A stretch of DNA of 64,000 nt from Caulobacter sp. Root655. Lineage in GTDB: Bacteria; Pseudomonadota; Alphaproteobacteria; Caulobacterales; Caulobacteraceae. Location: positions 1-64,000 of the forward strand of contig NZ_LMHC01000025.1 in assembly GCF_001427665.1 (NCBI RefSeq), in the 5' to 3' direction. The translations under genes were made by a program, and so were the position numbers. Shown piece by piece: positions 7,644-16,637 of the stretch. Below the pieces are notes generated by a model. It did no database searches and was not told the origin of the DNA. It saw nothing but the letters and a program-made list of their open reading frames with translations. Position 1 is the first letter of the stretch; each line of letters opens with the position of its first letter.

Positions 7644-9035
7644 TTAGCCTGGCGAGATCATGTTCTCGGGGCGGACGTACTGGTCGAACTCTTCGTTGGT
7701 CAGGTAGCCGCCGCCGACCGTCTCCTCGCGCAGGGTGGTGCCGTTCTTGTGGGCGGTCTTGGCGATCTTGGCGCAGATGTCGTAGCCGAGACGGCCGTTG
7801 AGCGCGGTCACCAGCATCAGGCTGTTCTCGACGCCCTTCTGGATGTTGTCGACGCGCGGCTCGATGCCGACGACGCAGTTGTCGGTGAAGCTGACGGCGG
7901 CGTCGGCCAGCAAGCGCACCGACTGCAGGAAGTTGTAGGCCATCACCGGGTTGAAGACGTTCAGCTCGAAATGGCCCTGGCTGCCGGCGAAGGTGACGGC
8001 GGCGTGGTTGCCGAACACCTGGACGCAGACCTGGGTGAGGGCTTCGGACTGGGTCGGGTTGACCTTGCCCGGCATGATCGACGAGCCGGGTTCGTTCTCC
8101 GGCAGGCTCAGCTCGCCCAGGCCGGCGCGGGGGCCGCTGCCCAGGAAGCGGATGTCGTTGGCGATCTTGAACAGGCTGGCGGCGACGGTGTTGATCGCGC
8201 CGTGGCTGAAGACCATGGCGTCGTGGGCGGCCAGGGCTTCGAACTTGTTGGGGGCGGTGGTGAAGGGCAGGCCGGTGATGGCGGCGATCTGCTCGGCCAC
8301 CTTCTCGGCGAAGCCGACGGGGGCGTTGAGGCCGGTGCCGACAGCGGTGCCGCCCTGGGCCAGTTCCATCAGCTTGGGCAGGGTCAGCTCGATGCGCTCG
8401 ATGCCGTTGGCGACTTGCTGGGCATAGCCGCCGAACTCCTGGCCCAGGGTCAGGGGCGTGGCGTCCTGGGTGTGGGTGCGGCCGATCTTGATGATCTTGG
8501 CCCAGGCCTCGGACTTGGTCTTCAGGGCCGTGTGCAGGTGCTTGAGGGCGGGTAACAGGTCGCTGACGATCTGTTCGGCGCAGGCGATGTGCATGGCCGT
8601 CGGGAACGTGTCGTTCGACGACTGGCTCATATTGACGTGGTCGTTGGGGTGGACGGGCTTCTTGCTGCCCATCTCGCCGCCCAGCATCTCGATGGCGCGG
8701 TTCGAGATCACCTCGTTGGCGTTCATGTTCGACTGGGTGCCGGAGCCCGTCTGCCAGACCACCAGCGGGAAGTGGGCGTTCAGCTTGCCTTCGATGACTT
8801 CGTTGGCGGCCGCGACGATGGTTTCGGCGATCTTCGGGTCCAGCTTGCCCAGGGCCAGGTTGGCCTCGGCGGCGGCGCGCTTGACCACGCCCAGGGCGCG
8901 AACGATCGGCAGGGGCTGCTTCTCCCAGCCGATCTTGAAGTTGCCGAGCGAGCGCTGGGCCTGGGCGCCCCAGTACTTGTCGGCCTCGACGGCGATCGGG
9001 CCAAAGGTGTCGGTCTCGTTGCGCGTGGCGGTCAT
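7644..9035 (-). CDS. fumC: Class II fumarate hydratase
   Basis: 463 residues. It converts fumarate and malate in the TCA cycle as a cytoplasmic homotetramer. Signature [11 protein letters not shown] begins at 317 with the catalytic Ser318; the catalytic-site His188 lies in [23 protein letters not shown] (95-109) and [14 protein letters not shown] (129-142) supply further active-site residues. The length is standard for the heat-stable, iron-independent class II enzyme. Confidence 0.97.
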   Translation of the reverse strand: MTATRNETDTFGPIAVEADKYWGAQAQRSLGNFKIGWEKQPLPIVRALGVVKRAAAEANLALGKLDPKIAETIVAAANEVIEGKLNAHFPLVVWQTGSGTQSNMNANEVISNRAIEMLGGEMGSKKPVHPNDHVNMSQSSNDTFPTAMHIACAEQIVSDLLPALKHLHTALKTKSEAWAKIIKIGRTHTQDATPLTLGQEFGGYAQQVANGIERIELTLPKLMELAQGGTAVGTGLNAPVGFAEKVAEQIAAITGLPFTTAPNKFEALAAHDAMVFSHGAINTVAASLFKIANDIRFLGSGPRAGLGELSLPENEPGSSIMPGKVNPTQSEALTQVCVQVFGNHAAVTFAGSQGHFELNVFNPVMAYNFLQSVRLLADAAVSFTDNCVVGIEPRVDNIQKGVENSLMLVTALNGRLGYDICAKIAKTAHKNGTTLREETVGGGYLTNEEFDQYVRPENMISPG

Positions 9036-9160
9036 GCGGCGGGTCTCCGAAAATCTGTCGAGCGGGGTCTAGACCCATGGCGCGCGCAGGGCAACGCTCC
9101 CGGCTTGCGAAGCCGCACCGGCGACGCTACGACGGGAACGTTCGAAGAACGGAGTCCGCC

Positions 9161-9715
9161 ATGAGCCCTCACATCGCCCTGTTGCGGGCCGTCAATGTCG
9201 GCGGCCGCAAGGTGCTGAAGGACGATCTGCTGGGCCTGGCCCAGGACCTGGGTTTCGACGACGCCAAGACCCTGCTGGCCAGCGGCAACCTGGTGCTGTG
9301 GGGCAAGGGCGGCCCCCTTAAAAGTAATGTGGACGCCGACATCGAGGCGCGGCTGGAGGACGGACTGGAGAAGCGCATGGGCCTGCGCACCGACTTCATG
9401 GTCCGCTCGCCGGCCGAGCTGAAGACGATCATCGCCGACAACCCGTGGCCGGACCTGGCGACGGAGCGACCCGGCCACCTGGTGGTCAACTTCCTCAAGC
9501 ATCCCGTCCCGGCGGCCGATGTCGAGGTGCTGCGCGCGGCGATCACCGGCCGCGAGCGGGTGGAGGCGCACGGCAGGGAGCTCTATGTCGACTTCATCGA
9601 CGGCATCGGCGAGTCGATGCTCGACCGCGACTGGAAGAAGACCAAGAGGGCGCCGGTCGGCACGGCGCGCAACTGGAACACCGTGCTCAAGCTGGCGGCG
9701 ATGGTGGGGCTCTGA
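9161..9715 (+). CDS. DUF1697 protein
   Basis: 184 residues starting SPHIALLRAVNVGG, the diagnostic start of DUF1697, with LLASGNLVL and the C-terminal GTARNWNTVLKLAAM segment. The family is widespread and uncharacterised; its fold has a ferredoxin-like duplication. The ATG at 9161 is preferred over an upstream start because the conserved domain begins there. Confidence 0.9.
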   Translation: MSPHIALLRAVNVGGRKVLKDDLLGLAQDLGFDDAKTLLASGNLVLWGKGGPLKSNVDADIEARLEDGLEKRMGLRTDFMVRSPAELKTIIADNPWPDLATERPGHLVVNFLKHPVPAADVEVLRAAITGRERVEAHGRELYVDFIDGIGESMLDRDWKKTKRAPVGTARNWNTVLKLAAMVGL

Positions 9716-9798
9716 CCGAGAGGCCGACCTCTGGCGACATCTTACGCTCCAAGGACAGTTGAGCAGTTTGGGCCGAAAAGCGCCGTGAAATTCAATTT

Positions 9799-9810
9799 GA
9801 CAGCGCTGTC
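9799..9810. promoter_or_regulatory. LacI-type palindromic operator upstream of the NagX-like gene
   Basis: GACAGCGCTGTC is a perfect 12 bp palindrome with the central CG characteristic of LacI-family operators. It overlaps a TTGACA hexamer (9797-9802) that would be the -35 element, so binding would block RNA polymerase. The gene downstream is a sugar-related acyltransferase, which fits control by a sugar-responsive LacI-family repressor (inference; no regulator gene is in the window). Confidence 0.6.
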
Positions 9811-9849
9811 TTTCGTGGCAATGTCCCGCCAACAAAAAGGGGGGAGACC

Positions 9850-11043
9850 ATGGGTTCGGCAAAGGCTGACGGTGGACGGATCGTTGCGCTCGATGTTCTG
9901 CGAGGACTGGCCGTCGCGGGCATGATCCTGGTGACCAGCCCGGGGTCTTGGGACCGGGCCTACGCGCCCCTGAAGCACGCGGCCTGGGACGGGTGGACGC
10001 CCGCCGACCTGGTGTTTCCCACCTTCCTGTTCTGCGTCGGCATGGCGATCGGCCTGTCGGTCCCACGCCTGCGGGCCGGGGAGAGGACCTCCGCCGCGCT
10101 ATGGATCAAGGTCGCCCGGCGGACGGCTCTGCTGATCGCGCTGGGCCTGGTGCTCAACGCCCTGCCGAGCTTCGACCTGGCTCATCTGCGCATTCCCGGC
10201 ATCCTGCAGCGGATCGGCCTCTGCTACGCCCTGGCCAGCGCCATCTGCATCCTGCCCGCCAAGGCCGTACCGGAGGGCGGACCGCGCCTGAATGTCGGCG
10301 GCGTCGTCCTGGCCATCGTGGTGCTGCTGGTCGGCTACTGGGCGTTGCTGACCTTAACGCCCGTGCCCGGGTTCGGCGTCGATCGGTGGGACTCGCAAGG
10401 CGCGCTGCCGGCTTTCGTCGATCGGGCCGTCTTCACGATTCCGCACCTGTGGCCCTACGGCACGACGCAGGGCGTGGGGGTGACCTACGATCCCGAAGGC
10501 CTGCTCTCGACGCTTCCGGCCACGGTCAACGTGCTGCTGGGCGCTCTCGCGGCGACGGTCCTCGCCCGGGCCGGCGATGGGCGCGAGGGAAAGGGCCGAA
10601 CTCTGGCCGCGCTGCTCGCCCTAGGCGCGGCCTTGATCGTCGTCGGCCTGGCGCTGGATCCAATCGTGCCGGTCAATAAGCGGATCTGGACGCCCAGCTT
10701 CGCCCTGTTCAGCAGCGGCGCGTCGCTGGTCGCGCTGATGGTGCTGCACGCCGTTCTGGCGGCGCGGCCGGCGCGGATCGCCGCCTGGCCGCTGAAGGTG
10801 TTGGGCGGCAACGCCATCCTGGCCTTCGTGGTGTCCCAGGTTCTGGGGGCCTGCGCGGGCCTGGCCGTGCAACATCGGATCGGGGTTCCGGACCTGACGC
10901 CGCAGGGCTTCGGCTTCGAGACCGCCCAGCGCCTGACGGCCGATCCCTATCTGGCCTCGTTTCTCTGCGCCCTGGCGATCCTGACCCTGATCACCGCCGT
11001 GATCGCGCCGCTGGATCGACGTGGGATCCATCTGCGGCTCTAG
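9850..11043 (+). CDS. NagX-type heparan-alpha-glucosaminide N-acetyltransferase-like membrane protein (DUF5009/DUF1624)
   Basis: 397 residues with about ten hydrophobic segments. RIVALDVLRGLAVAGMILV near the start, HAAWDGWTPADLVFPTFLFCVGMAI and the LRIPGILQRIGLCYALA segment match the YeiB/NagX/HGSNAT family. In Xanthomonas and Caulobacter relatives the gene belongs to N-acetylglucosamine utilisation regulons; whether it acetylates or transports is not settled. A strong Shine-Dalgarno (GGGGGGAG) precedes the ATG. The palindrome upstream suggests sugar-dependent repression. Confidence 0.85.
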   Translation: MGSAKADGGRIVALDVLRGLAVAGMILVTSPGSWDRAYAPLKHAAWDGWTPADLVFPTFLFCVGMAIGLSVPRLRAGERTSAALWIKVARRTALLIALGLVLNALPSFDLAHLRIPGILQRIGLCYALASAICILPAKAVPEGGPRLNVGGVVLAIVVLLVGYWALLTLTPVPGFGVDRWDSQGALPAFVDRAVFTIPHLWPYGTTQGVGVTYDPEGLLSTLPATVNVLLGALAATVLARAGDGREGKGRTLAALLALGAALIVVGLALDPIVPVNKRIWTPSFALFSSGASLVALMVLHAVLAARPARIAAWPLKVLGGNAILAFVVSQVLGACAGLAVQHRIGVPDLTPQGFGFETAQRLTADPYLASFLCALAILTLITAVIAPLDRRGIHLRL

Positions 11044-11101
11044 CCATGGCCCGGTGGCGAGCGCTCGGCTATAGGAGCGCAACGCCTTCTGGAGAAGCCC
11101 C

Positions 11102-11425
11102 ATGCTCGTCGCCACCACCAATGACCTGTCCGGCTATCGCATCGTCGCCCATCTGGGCCTGGTGCGCGGCGTCACCGTTCGCTCGCGCAGCGTGATCGGC
11201 AACATCGGCGGCTCGATCCAGTCGATCTTCGGCGGCAAGCTGTCGATCTACGTCAACCTGGCCGAGGCGGCTCGCAAGGAGGCCTACGACCTGCTGGTGG
11301 CCCATGCCGCCGAGCTGGGGGCCAACGCGGTTATCGCCATGCGCTACGACGCTAACGAGATCATGGAAGGCATCACCGAGGTGCTGGCCTATGGCACCGC
11401 CGTGCGGGTCGAGCCGGTCGCCTAG
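11102..11425 (+). CDS. YbjQ/UPF0145 family protein
   Basis: 107 residues. GYRIVAHLGLVRGVTVRSRS, followed by EAARKEAYDLLVAHAAELGANAVIAMRYD and a final strand VLAYGTAVRVEP, is the full YbjQ domain, a pentameric heavy-metal-binding-like fold of unknown role. Length is standard. It ends two bases before the next gene, so the two probably share a transcript. Confidence 0.92.
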   Translation: MLVATTNDLSGYRIVAHLGLVRGVTVRSRSVIGNIGGSIQSIFGGKLSIYVNLAEAARKEAYDLLVAHAAELGANAVIAMRYDANEIMEGITEVLAYGTAVRVEPVA

Positions 11426-11427
11426 GC

Positions 11428-11829
11428 GTGCCCAACCCGAGCTTGAATGACGGCTGGATCCATCACGGCAAGGTCCGGGCCCGGGAAGAGAACGGCGAGC
11501 TGACCCTGGTGGTTGACGGCCTGACCACCCAGGCCAAGTACTACAAGCCGCTGATCTACGAATTCTTCCGCAAGGTCTGGCGCGGTTCGCGGCCGGCCTG
11601 GGGCGAGTTCTCGGTCGAGATCGGCATGGAGTTCGTCGGCGAGCCGCCGTGGATGGACCTCGACAACCTGGCCAAGGCCCTGCTGGACGCCATCAAGGGC
11701 TACGCCTTCCACGACGACGCCCAGGTGGCCCGGCTGCTGGTCGAGCGCCGCCCGGCCGAGCGCGAGCGGATCATCATCGTGGTGCGGAAGCTAGAGACGC
11801 GCTTTCTGCGGTCCACGCTCGAAGGCTGA
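11428..11829 (+). CDS. RusA-like Holliday junction resolvase family protein
   Basis: 133 residues with GTG start. WMDLDNLAKALLDAIKG and FHDDAQVARLLVER are the two RusA motifs that carry the catalytic aspartates. RusA enzymes resolve Holliday junctions and are usually phage-borne; here there is no prophage nearby and the gene follows ybjQ directly. The N-terminus is shorter than in E. coli RusA. The last 39 bases overlap the convergent gene on the other strand. Confidence 0.8.
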   Translation: MPNPSLNDGWIHHGKVRAREENGELTLVVDGLTTQAKYYKPLIYEFFRKVWRGSRPAWGEFSVEIGMEFVGEPPWMDLDNLAKALLDAIKGYAFHDDAQVARLLVERRPAERERIIIVVRKLETRFLRSTLEG

Positions 11830-12180
11830 CGCGCCGACCGAGATCAGGATCACCGCCACGAAGGCGCCGTATCGGCCCGCGCTGATCGGACCGGCGGGCG
11901 TCAGGGCGTCGAAATGGGCCAGCACCAGGTTGGCGCCGGCCAGGCCCGGCAGGGTGAAGGCCAGGGCCGGAAACAATCGTCGCCCGCGCGGAATGCGCCG
12001 CAGCCGCGCCGTGGCCTGGAAGGCGAAGGCCACCGCGCCGGCCGCGGCGAAGGCGTTCAGCGCATAGAACCAGAAGGCCCGCTCCAGCAGGCCGTCGCCG
12101 AACGCCGCGTAGAACAGAGTCGTGGCCAGCCAGACGGCAAGCCCGGCGGCGGAAAAGACGATGACGTCCTGCTTTGACAC
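11791..12180 (-). CDS. Small membrane protein, DUF5367-like
   Basis: 129 residues with four hydrophobic segments (residues about 6-28, 34-54, 70-90 and 103-122). The start at the GTG at 12180 is chosen because GGGGGGAG lies six bases upstream; the longer reading would run into repeat A2. The pattern AVWLATTLFYAAFGDGLLER resembles DUF5367 membrane proteins, but the assignment is tentative. Function unknown. Confidence 0.65.
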   Translation of the reverse strand: MSKQDVIVFSAAGLAVWLATTLFYAAFGDGLLERAFWFYALNAFAAAGAVAFAFQATARLRRIPRGRRLFPALAFTLPGLAGANLVLAHFDALTPAGPISAGRYGAFVAVILISVGASAFERGPQKARL

Positions 12181-12248
12181 GATCGGCTCCCCCCGGAGGT
12201 TTCCCTGGGCTCGTGGGTGCAGATTACGTGCCGGTGATGACAGGCCGT

Positions 12249-12349
12249 GCGTCCTTCGAGGCCCGCTGCGCGGGCGCCTCAGGATGAGGAGCTTTGTTGC
12301 TGAATTCCTCATCCTGAGGTGTGAGGCGTAGCCGAGCCTCGAAGGACGC
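12249..12349. repeat. Palindromic intergenic repeat, family A (copy A2)
   Basis: Same outer arms (GCGTCCTTCGAGG / CCTCGAAGGACGC) and inner arms (CTCAGGATGAGG / CCTCATCCTGAGG) as copy A1. It lies between the DUF5367-like gene and the end of the serine hydrolase gene, ending six bases before the latter's stop codon. Confidence 0.92.
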
Positions 12350-12355
12350 AGAGCG

Positions 12356-14539
12356 CTAAGCGTTCCAGAACTCCAGGAAGCCCCAGGCCGCCAGGATCAG
12401 GGCGAAGCTCAGGAAGATCAGGGTGGTGCAGGTGAAGCCCAGCTTGCGCAGCGAGGTCCAGCTGTCGACCCGCCGGCCGCCGCGCCACACCACCGGAGCC
12501 ATGGCCAGGGTGGCGATGGTCAGCAGGGTGGCGACGAAGGCGCAGGCCGAGGCGGTCAGCAGCCAGCCGCTGGGCCAGCCGAAGAACACCTTGGCGACGT
12601 CCGAGGCGCCGGCCGCGAAGATGCCGACGCCGGTCAGGGCGGTCAGCCACAGCACCGCCTGGATGGTCTGCAGCAGGCTGGCGCGGGCCTGGGTCGGGGT
12701 CTGGCGCGACTCGCGGCGGTCGCGGGTGAAGACCCCGATCAGGGTGGCGATCGCGGCCAGGGCGGTCAGGGCCGCGAAGGTCTTCAACAGGCCCGGCGCG
12801 TAGGGGAAGCCGACGCGCTCGAAAGCCGCCGCGCCCGTCGGCGAGAAGAACCGCGCGACATGGCCTTCTTCGCGCTGGAAGACCAGCAGGCCCGCGCCGC
12901 GGAGCGGCGCGAAGACGTCGGGCTCGTCGGTCGCCGTCCACTGGCTGGTCTTGCCGCCTTGGGTCAGGGTCAGGCGGCCGTCCGGGGCGGCGCGGACCGT
13001 GGCCCCGCCGATCAGCCGGTCGATGAAGCCTTCCAGCCCGCCATAGGCGCGGCGGGTTGTCAGGAACTGGCCCTCATAGGCCCGGGCCTGTTCGGCGGTC
13101 AGGCGGCTGGCGGGCGGAACCTCGGGGCGGGGGGCGTAGAAGCGTTCGACGATCGTGGCGGGCAGGCTGGCGGGCAGGTCGGCGCCGGTGTCGGTGTTGA
13201 CGGCCACGAACACGCCCAGGCCCAGGTCGGGGACCATGACCATGCTGGAGTGGAACCACAGGGTCGCGCCGTCGTGGCCGAAGCCCCGGTGACCGCCGGG
13301 CAGGGGGATGTCCATGAAGCCGGCGTTCCAGCCCGGCGCGCCCTCGGCGGGACGGTACATCGGAGTGCGGAAGGCGGCGCTGGTCTTGGGCGAGAACACG
13401 GTCCGGCCGTCGATGACGCCGCCGTTCAGCAGCATGGTCATGTAGCGGGCCATGTCGCCGGCCGTGCTCGAGGCCGCGCCGGCGGGGGCGATGTGGCCGA
13501 TGAATTCGGGGGCTTCGGTCTGGAAGCCCAGGGGCGTCCAGCGGAAGCCGTCCGAGCGGTCGGCGGCCAGGGACGCGGCCATCGGCGCGGGCAGGTCGTC
13601 GCGCCAGGGACGGTCTTCGCGGAAGGTGGTGTGGGTCAGGCCGGCGGGGAAGATCACCTGGTCGGTGACGACCTTCTCGAAGGGCTGGCCGGTGACATTG
13701 GCCAGGGCCGCGCCGGCCAGGGCCACGCCATAGTTGGAATAGGCCGGCAGCAGACCCGGTTCGCGCACCCGATTGGGACGCTCCTGGCGCAGATAGAGCT
13801 CCAGCGGGCGTTCGCGGCGCGGATCGCGCTCGAACAGCTGGCCCAGGGCCCGGTCCTCGAACCCGGGGGTGTGGGTCATCAGGTCGCGCAGGCGCACCGG
13901 GGTCTTCTTGCCCTGGTCCTTCAGTTGCAGCTTCTCGGGCAGGTAGATGTTGATCGGGGTGTCCAGGCGCATGCGCCCGGCCTCGACCTCGTTCATCAGG
14001 GCGATCCAGGTGAAGGTCTTGGAGATCGAGCCGACGCGAAACAGCGTGCGGTCGGGATCGACGCGGCGGCCGTCGCTCAGACTGGCGACGCCATAGCCCT
14101 TCTTCAGCACCACCTGGCCGTTCTGCACCACGGCGACGGTGACGCCGGCGATGTGGTCGCTGGTCATGCTGTTGCGCACCACGCCGTCGACGAAGGCCTC
14201 GAGGTCGGCGGCCGGCAGCGGGGCGACGCCGGCCGGCGGAGCGATGGCGGCGGCGGGCGTGGCGGTCGGCGGGACGGCTCTTTGCGTGGCCGGCGCCGTG
14301 GTCGCGGCCGGCGTCGCGATCCTGGCCGGCGCGGCGGCGACAGGGCGCGGACGTGGGCGCGGGCGCTGGGCGCGCGGGCGGATCTTCGTGTACGGAATGG
14401 GCGCGGTCGGGGTCACGATCGTCGAGGCGGCCGGCGGCAGCTTGGCGGGGGCGTCCTGGGCGTCAGCCACCGACGCGCCGAGCAGGCCGCCGATGAGCGC
14501 CGCCAGGGCGGCGGCCTTGAACGAAAGACGCAGCGTCAC
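12356..14539 (-). CDS. Large serine beta-lactamase-like hydrolase with C-terminal membrane segments
   Basis: 727 residues. A signal peptide (ending SVADA) is followed by a Pro/Arg/Ala-rich linker and a class C beta-lactamase-type domain: SISK motif (Ser171, Lys174) and YSN (267-269), with FGHDG as the third element. After a beta-rich region there are about four hydrophobic segments at the C-terminus (from FAALTALAAIATLIGVF onward). Such proteins are periplasmic penicillin-binding-protein-related esterases or peptidases anchored in the membrane. The GTG start at 14539 is chosen for its GAGG ribosome site; an upstream ATG adds 23 residues. Substrate unknown. Confidence 0.85.
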   Translation of the reverse strand: MTLRLSFKAAALAALIGGLLGASVADAQDAPAKLPPAASTIVTPTAPIPYTKIRPRAQRPRPRPRPVAAAPARIATPAATTAPATQRAVPPTATPAAAIAPPAGVAPLPAADLEAFVDGVVRNSMTSDHIAGVTVAVVQNGQVVLKKGYGVASLSDGRRVDPDRTLFRVGSISKTFTWIALMNEVEAGRMRLDTPINIYLPEKLQLKDQGKKTPVRLRDLMTHTPGFEDRALGQLFERDPRRERPLELYLRQERPNRVREPGLLPAYSNYGVALAGAALANVTGQPFEKVVTDQVIFPAGLTHTTFREDRPWRDDLPAPMAASLAADRSDGFRWTPLGFQTEAPEFIGHIAPAGAASSTAGDMARYMTMLLNGGVIDGRTVFSPKTSAAFRTPMYRPAEGAPGWNAGFMDIPLPGGHRGFGHDGATLWFHSSMVMVPDLGLGVFVAVNTDTGADLPASLPATIVERFYAPRPEVPPASRLTAEQARAYEGQFLTTRRAYGGLEGFIDRLIGGATVRAAPDGRLTLTQGGKTSQWTATDEPDVFAPLRGAGLLVFQREEGHVARFFSPTGAAAFERVGFPYAPGLLKTFAALTALAAIATLIGVFTRDRRESRQTPTQARASLLQTIQAVLWLTALTGVGIFAAGASDVAKVFFGWPSGWLLTASACAFVATLLTIATLAMAPVVWRGGRRVDSWTSLRKLGFTCTTLIFLSFALILAAWGFLEFWNA

Positions 14540-14668
14540 GAACAAGACCTCAATGGCTGTGTGGAAATAGGTGAACTGACCTTCTAGGGCGCCCCGGCGG
14601 CGGATCAAAGGGGCCGCGGCGCGACCCGGACTCCTTTCCCGTGGACGCCTGCCGCGCGGGCGGTCCGA

Positions 14669-15463
14669 TCAGTGGACGCCCGGCGGGGCCGGTCGGGGCG
14701 GAAAGGCGTAGAGCGGCAGCAGCGGGCGCAGGCTCGGACCGATCCACAGCTGCGGCTCGGACGCGGGTTCGGCCCCGGTGTCGCGCTCTCGTCGGGCGAC
14801 GCAGGCCTGCACCGCCCGGCCCAGGGCGGCGAAATCGCGGGCCGTGGGGGCCGAGGACAGGAAGCAGTCGTCGAAATAGGGATACTTGTCGTCCTCGCTG
14901 CAACCGAACGAGGTGCGGTCGGATCGCGCCGCCGTCAGGATCATCCGGTCGTCCTTCCGCAGGGGGCGGACGAAGACCCCCGAGAAGCAGGCCGACACCA
15001 CCACGATCGACGGCCGCGCCGGGCAGGCGTCGTCGATCATCGCCGCCAGCAGGTGCGGCGGCAGGAGGCCGTCATCGACCTGCACCCCCTCGGGCGCGCC
15101 GTGGCTGCTGACATAGAACAGGCAGCCGGCGGGGTTCCTGACCGCCAGGTCGCGCAGGCCGGCGTGGATGCGGCGCAGGTCGGTCTTGCCGGGCTTGACG
15201 GCGGGATAGCGCCTGGGGCGAACCGAATACTGACGGATGGCGCCCGGCGAGAAGCCCAGGTCCGCCAGGGCCCGGCTGACGTCGCGACGGGCGTTGTCGA
15301 AGGCCTCGGTGGGACCGCCGGAATGGGCGTGCCAGTCGCCGGCCACGACGACAGCGGCCCAGTGGGCGAACGGCCCATCCGTGGCGTGGACGGCGGCGGC
15401 GCGGACCGGCTGAGCGAGAAGCAGCACCAGCAAACCAAGGATCAGGCCCGCGGTCTGCTTCAT
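14669..15463 (-). CDS. Secreted C13-family (legumain-like) cysteine peptidase
   Basis: 264 residues. A cleavable signal peptide (KQTAGLILGLLVLLLAQPVRA) precedes a caspase-fold domain. FYVSSHG places the catalytic His at 121, and VVVSACFSG places the catalytic Cys at 159, the C13 arrangement also seen in legumain and GPI-transamidase. Bacterial C13 proteins are sparse and poorly studied. The ATG at 15463 is chosen because it begins the signal peptide; it lies six bases after the stop of the thioesterase gene, so the two probably form an operon. Confidence 0.85.
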   Translation of the reverse strand: MKQTAGLILGLLVLLLAQPVRAAAVHATDGPFAHWAAVVVAGDWHAHSGGPTEAFDNARRDVSRALADLGFSPGAIRQYSVRPRRYPAVKPGKTDLRRIHAGLRDLAVRNPAGCLFYVSSHGAPEGVQVDDGLLPPHLLAAMIDDACPARPSIVVVSACFSGVFVRPLRKDDRMILTAARSDRTSFGCSEDDKYPYFDDCFLSSAPTARDFAALGRAVQACVARRERDTGAEPASEPQLWIGPSLRPLLPLYAFPPRPAPPGVH

Positions 15464-15468
15464 GGCGC

Positions 15469-15939
15469 CTATTTCTTGAATTTCACGAAGGGCGTCGGGA
15501 TGGCCGTGGCGCTGGCCTTGGCCAGCAGCCGGCCCTCGGGGTCGTAGAGTTCGCCCTCGGTGAAGCAGACCGTCTTGCCCCACTTCACCACCCAGCCGAC
15601 GCCCTTGAGCGGCCCGGGCAGGGCGGGGCGCAGGAAGCTGGTCTTCATCTCCAGGGTCGGCACCACGCAGGTCATGCCCGAGGTGATCATCCCGGCCACC
15701 GACATGCACTCGTCGAGCATGGCGCTGACGAAGCCGCCCTGCACCTGGCCCATCGGGTTGCCGACCGCCTCGACGCTGGGCTCGAAGGCGATCTCGACCC
15801 GGCGCTCGGCCTGGCTGACCGAGATCATCCGGAACCCCAGGGTGCGGGCGCTGCCGGGCGGGTTCTTCGACGCGTGGAAGCGCGCGAGGATCGCTTCGTC
15901 GGTCAGGGTCTGCGGCGTGTCCGAGGCGACGTCGCTCAC
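15469..15939 (-). CDS. PaaI-family hotdog thioesterase
   Basis: 156 residues with the hotdog fold core: VEAVGNPMGQVQGGFVSAMLDECMSVAG, in which the loop before the long helix is typical of acyl-CoA thioesterases of the PaaI group, followed by LEMKTSFLRPA and the final strands. It would hydrolyse acyl-CoA; specificity is not visible. It lies just downstream of sspB on the same strand with almost no gap. Confidence 0.85.
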   Translation of the reverse strand: MSDVASDTPQTLTDEAILARFHASKNPPGSARTLGFRMISVSQAERRVEIAFEPSVEAVGNPMGQVQGGFVSAMLDECMSVAGMITSGMTCVVPTLEMKTSFLRPALPGPLKGVGWVVKWGKTVCFTEGELYDPEGRLLAKASATAIPTPFVKFKK

Positions 15940-15942
15940 GCG

Positions 15943-16428
15943 CTACTTCTTGCGGAACTGGTCGAGCGAAATGATCTTCGGCGCATCGTCGCCGCCGTCG
16001 CTCGGGGTGGTGACCTCGGGTTCCGGTTCCGGCTCGGGAGCCTGAGGCGCGATCTCTGGCGCTTCGAACTGCAGGGCGAACTGCACCGACGGGTCGTAGA
16101 ACCGGGTCACGGCCGCATAGGGCACCGATAGCCGCTTGGGTTGGCCGCCGAACTTCAGGGTGACCGAGAAGAAGGTCTCGCCCGGCGCCAGGTCCCAGTA
16201 CTGGTGCTGCAGGATGATGGTCATCTCGTCGGGATACTTGCCCAGCAGGTCCTGCGGGCCGGAAACGCCGGCCGCCTGGGTCTTGAAGGTGATGTAGAGA
16301 TGGTGCGGCTCGGGCAGGCCGCCGGGCGCGGCGGCCTTGCGCAGGGCGGCCTTGACCACGCCGCGCAACGCGTCCTGGGCCATCGCCTCGTATTGCATCA
16401 GGTCTTCAGGCGGATTGGTCTGGGCCAT
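15943..16428 (-). CDS. sspB: Alpha-type SspB, ClpXP adaptor for ssrA-tagged proteins
   Basis: 161 residues. HHLYITFKTQAAGVSGPQDLLGKYPDEMTIILQHQYWDL, then FSVTLKFGGQPKRLSVPYAAVTRFYDPSVQFALQF, is the SspB fold in its alphaproteobacterial form. An acidic Pro/Glu linker (about 122-145) leads to the C-terminal ClpX-binding tail ISLDQFRKK. SspB binds the tmRNA-added tag and delivers stalled translation products to ClpXP. The Met at 16428 is chosen from family resemblance; a Met three codons upstream is possible. The tmRNA gene lies about 200 bases upstream on the same strand. Confidence 0.93.
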   Translation of the reverse strand: MAQTNPPEDLMQYEAMAQDALRGVVKAALRKAAAPGGLPEPHHLYITFKTQAAGVSGPQDLLGKYPDEMTIILQHQYWDLAPGETFFSVTLKFGGQPKRLSVPYAAVTRFYDPSVQFALQFEAPEIAPQAPEPEPEPEVTTPSDGGDDAPKIISLDQFRKK

Positions 16429-16496
16429 GCGGTCCATCGAAAGCAGGAAACTGGAACGAAGCGCGCAGAGTAGCCTGTCGCGGGGGCGGGGAGAAG

Positions 16497-16617
16497 GTGG
16501 GGGAGGGGTGGAATTTGGAAGAAAGAAGAGGCCCGTGCTGGCCCCCTCCGTCGCGGCGCTTCGCGCCGCGCCACCTCCCCCGCTGCGCGAGGGAGGAAGT
16601 GGAGGGATTCTGTTGGC
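16497..16617. repeat. Degenerate G-rich/C-rich intergenic repeat between sspB and ssrA
   Basis: A G-rich arm (GGTGGGGGAGGGG) and a C-rich arm (CCACCTCCCCC) enclose short palindromes such as GCGGCGCTTCGCGCCGC. It resembles family B in style but its arms are not the same sequence. It may be a decayed copy of a further family. Confidence 0.5.
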
Positions 16618-16637
16618 AGGCTCCCTCCGGGCCCCGC

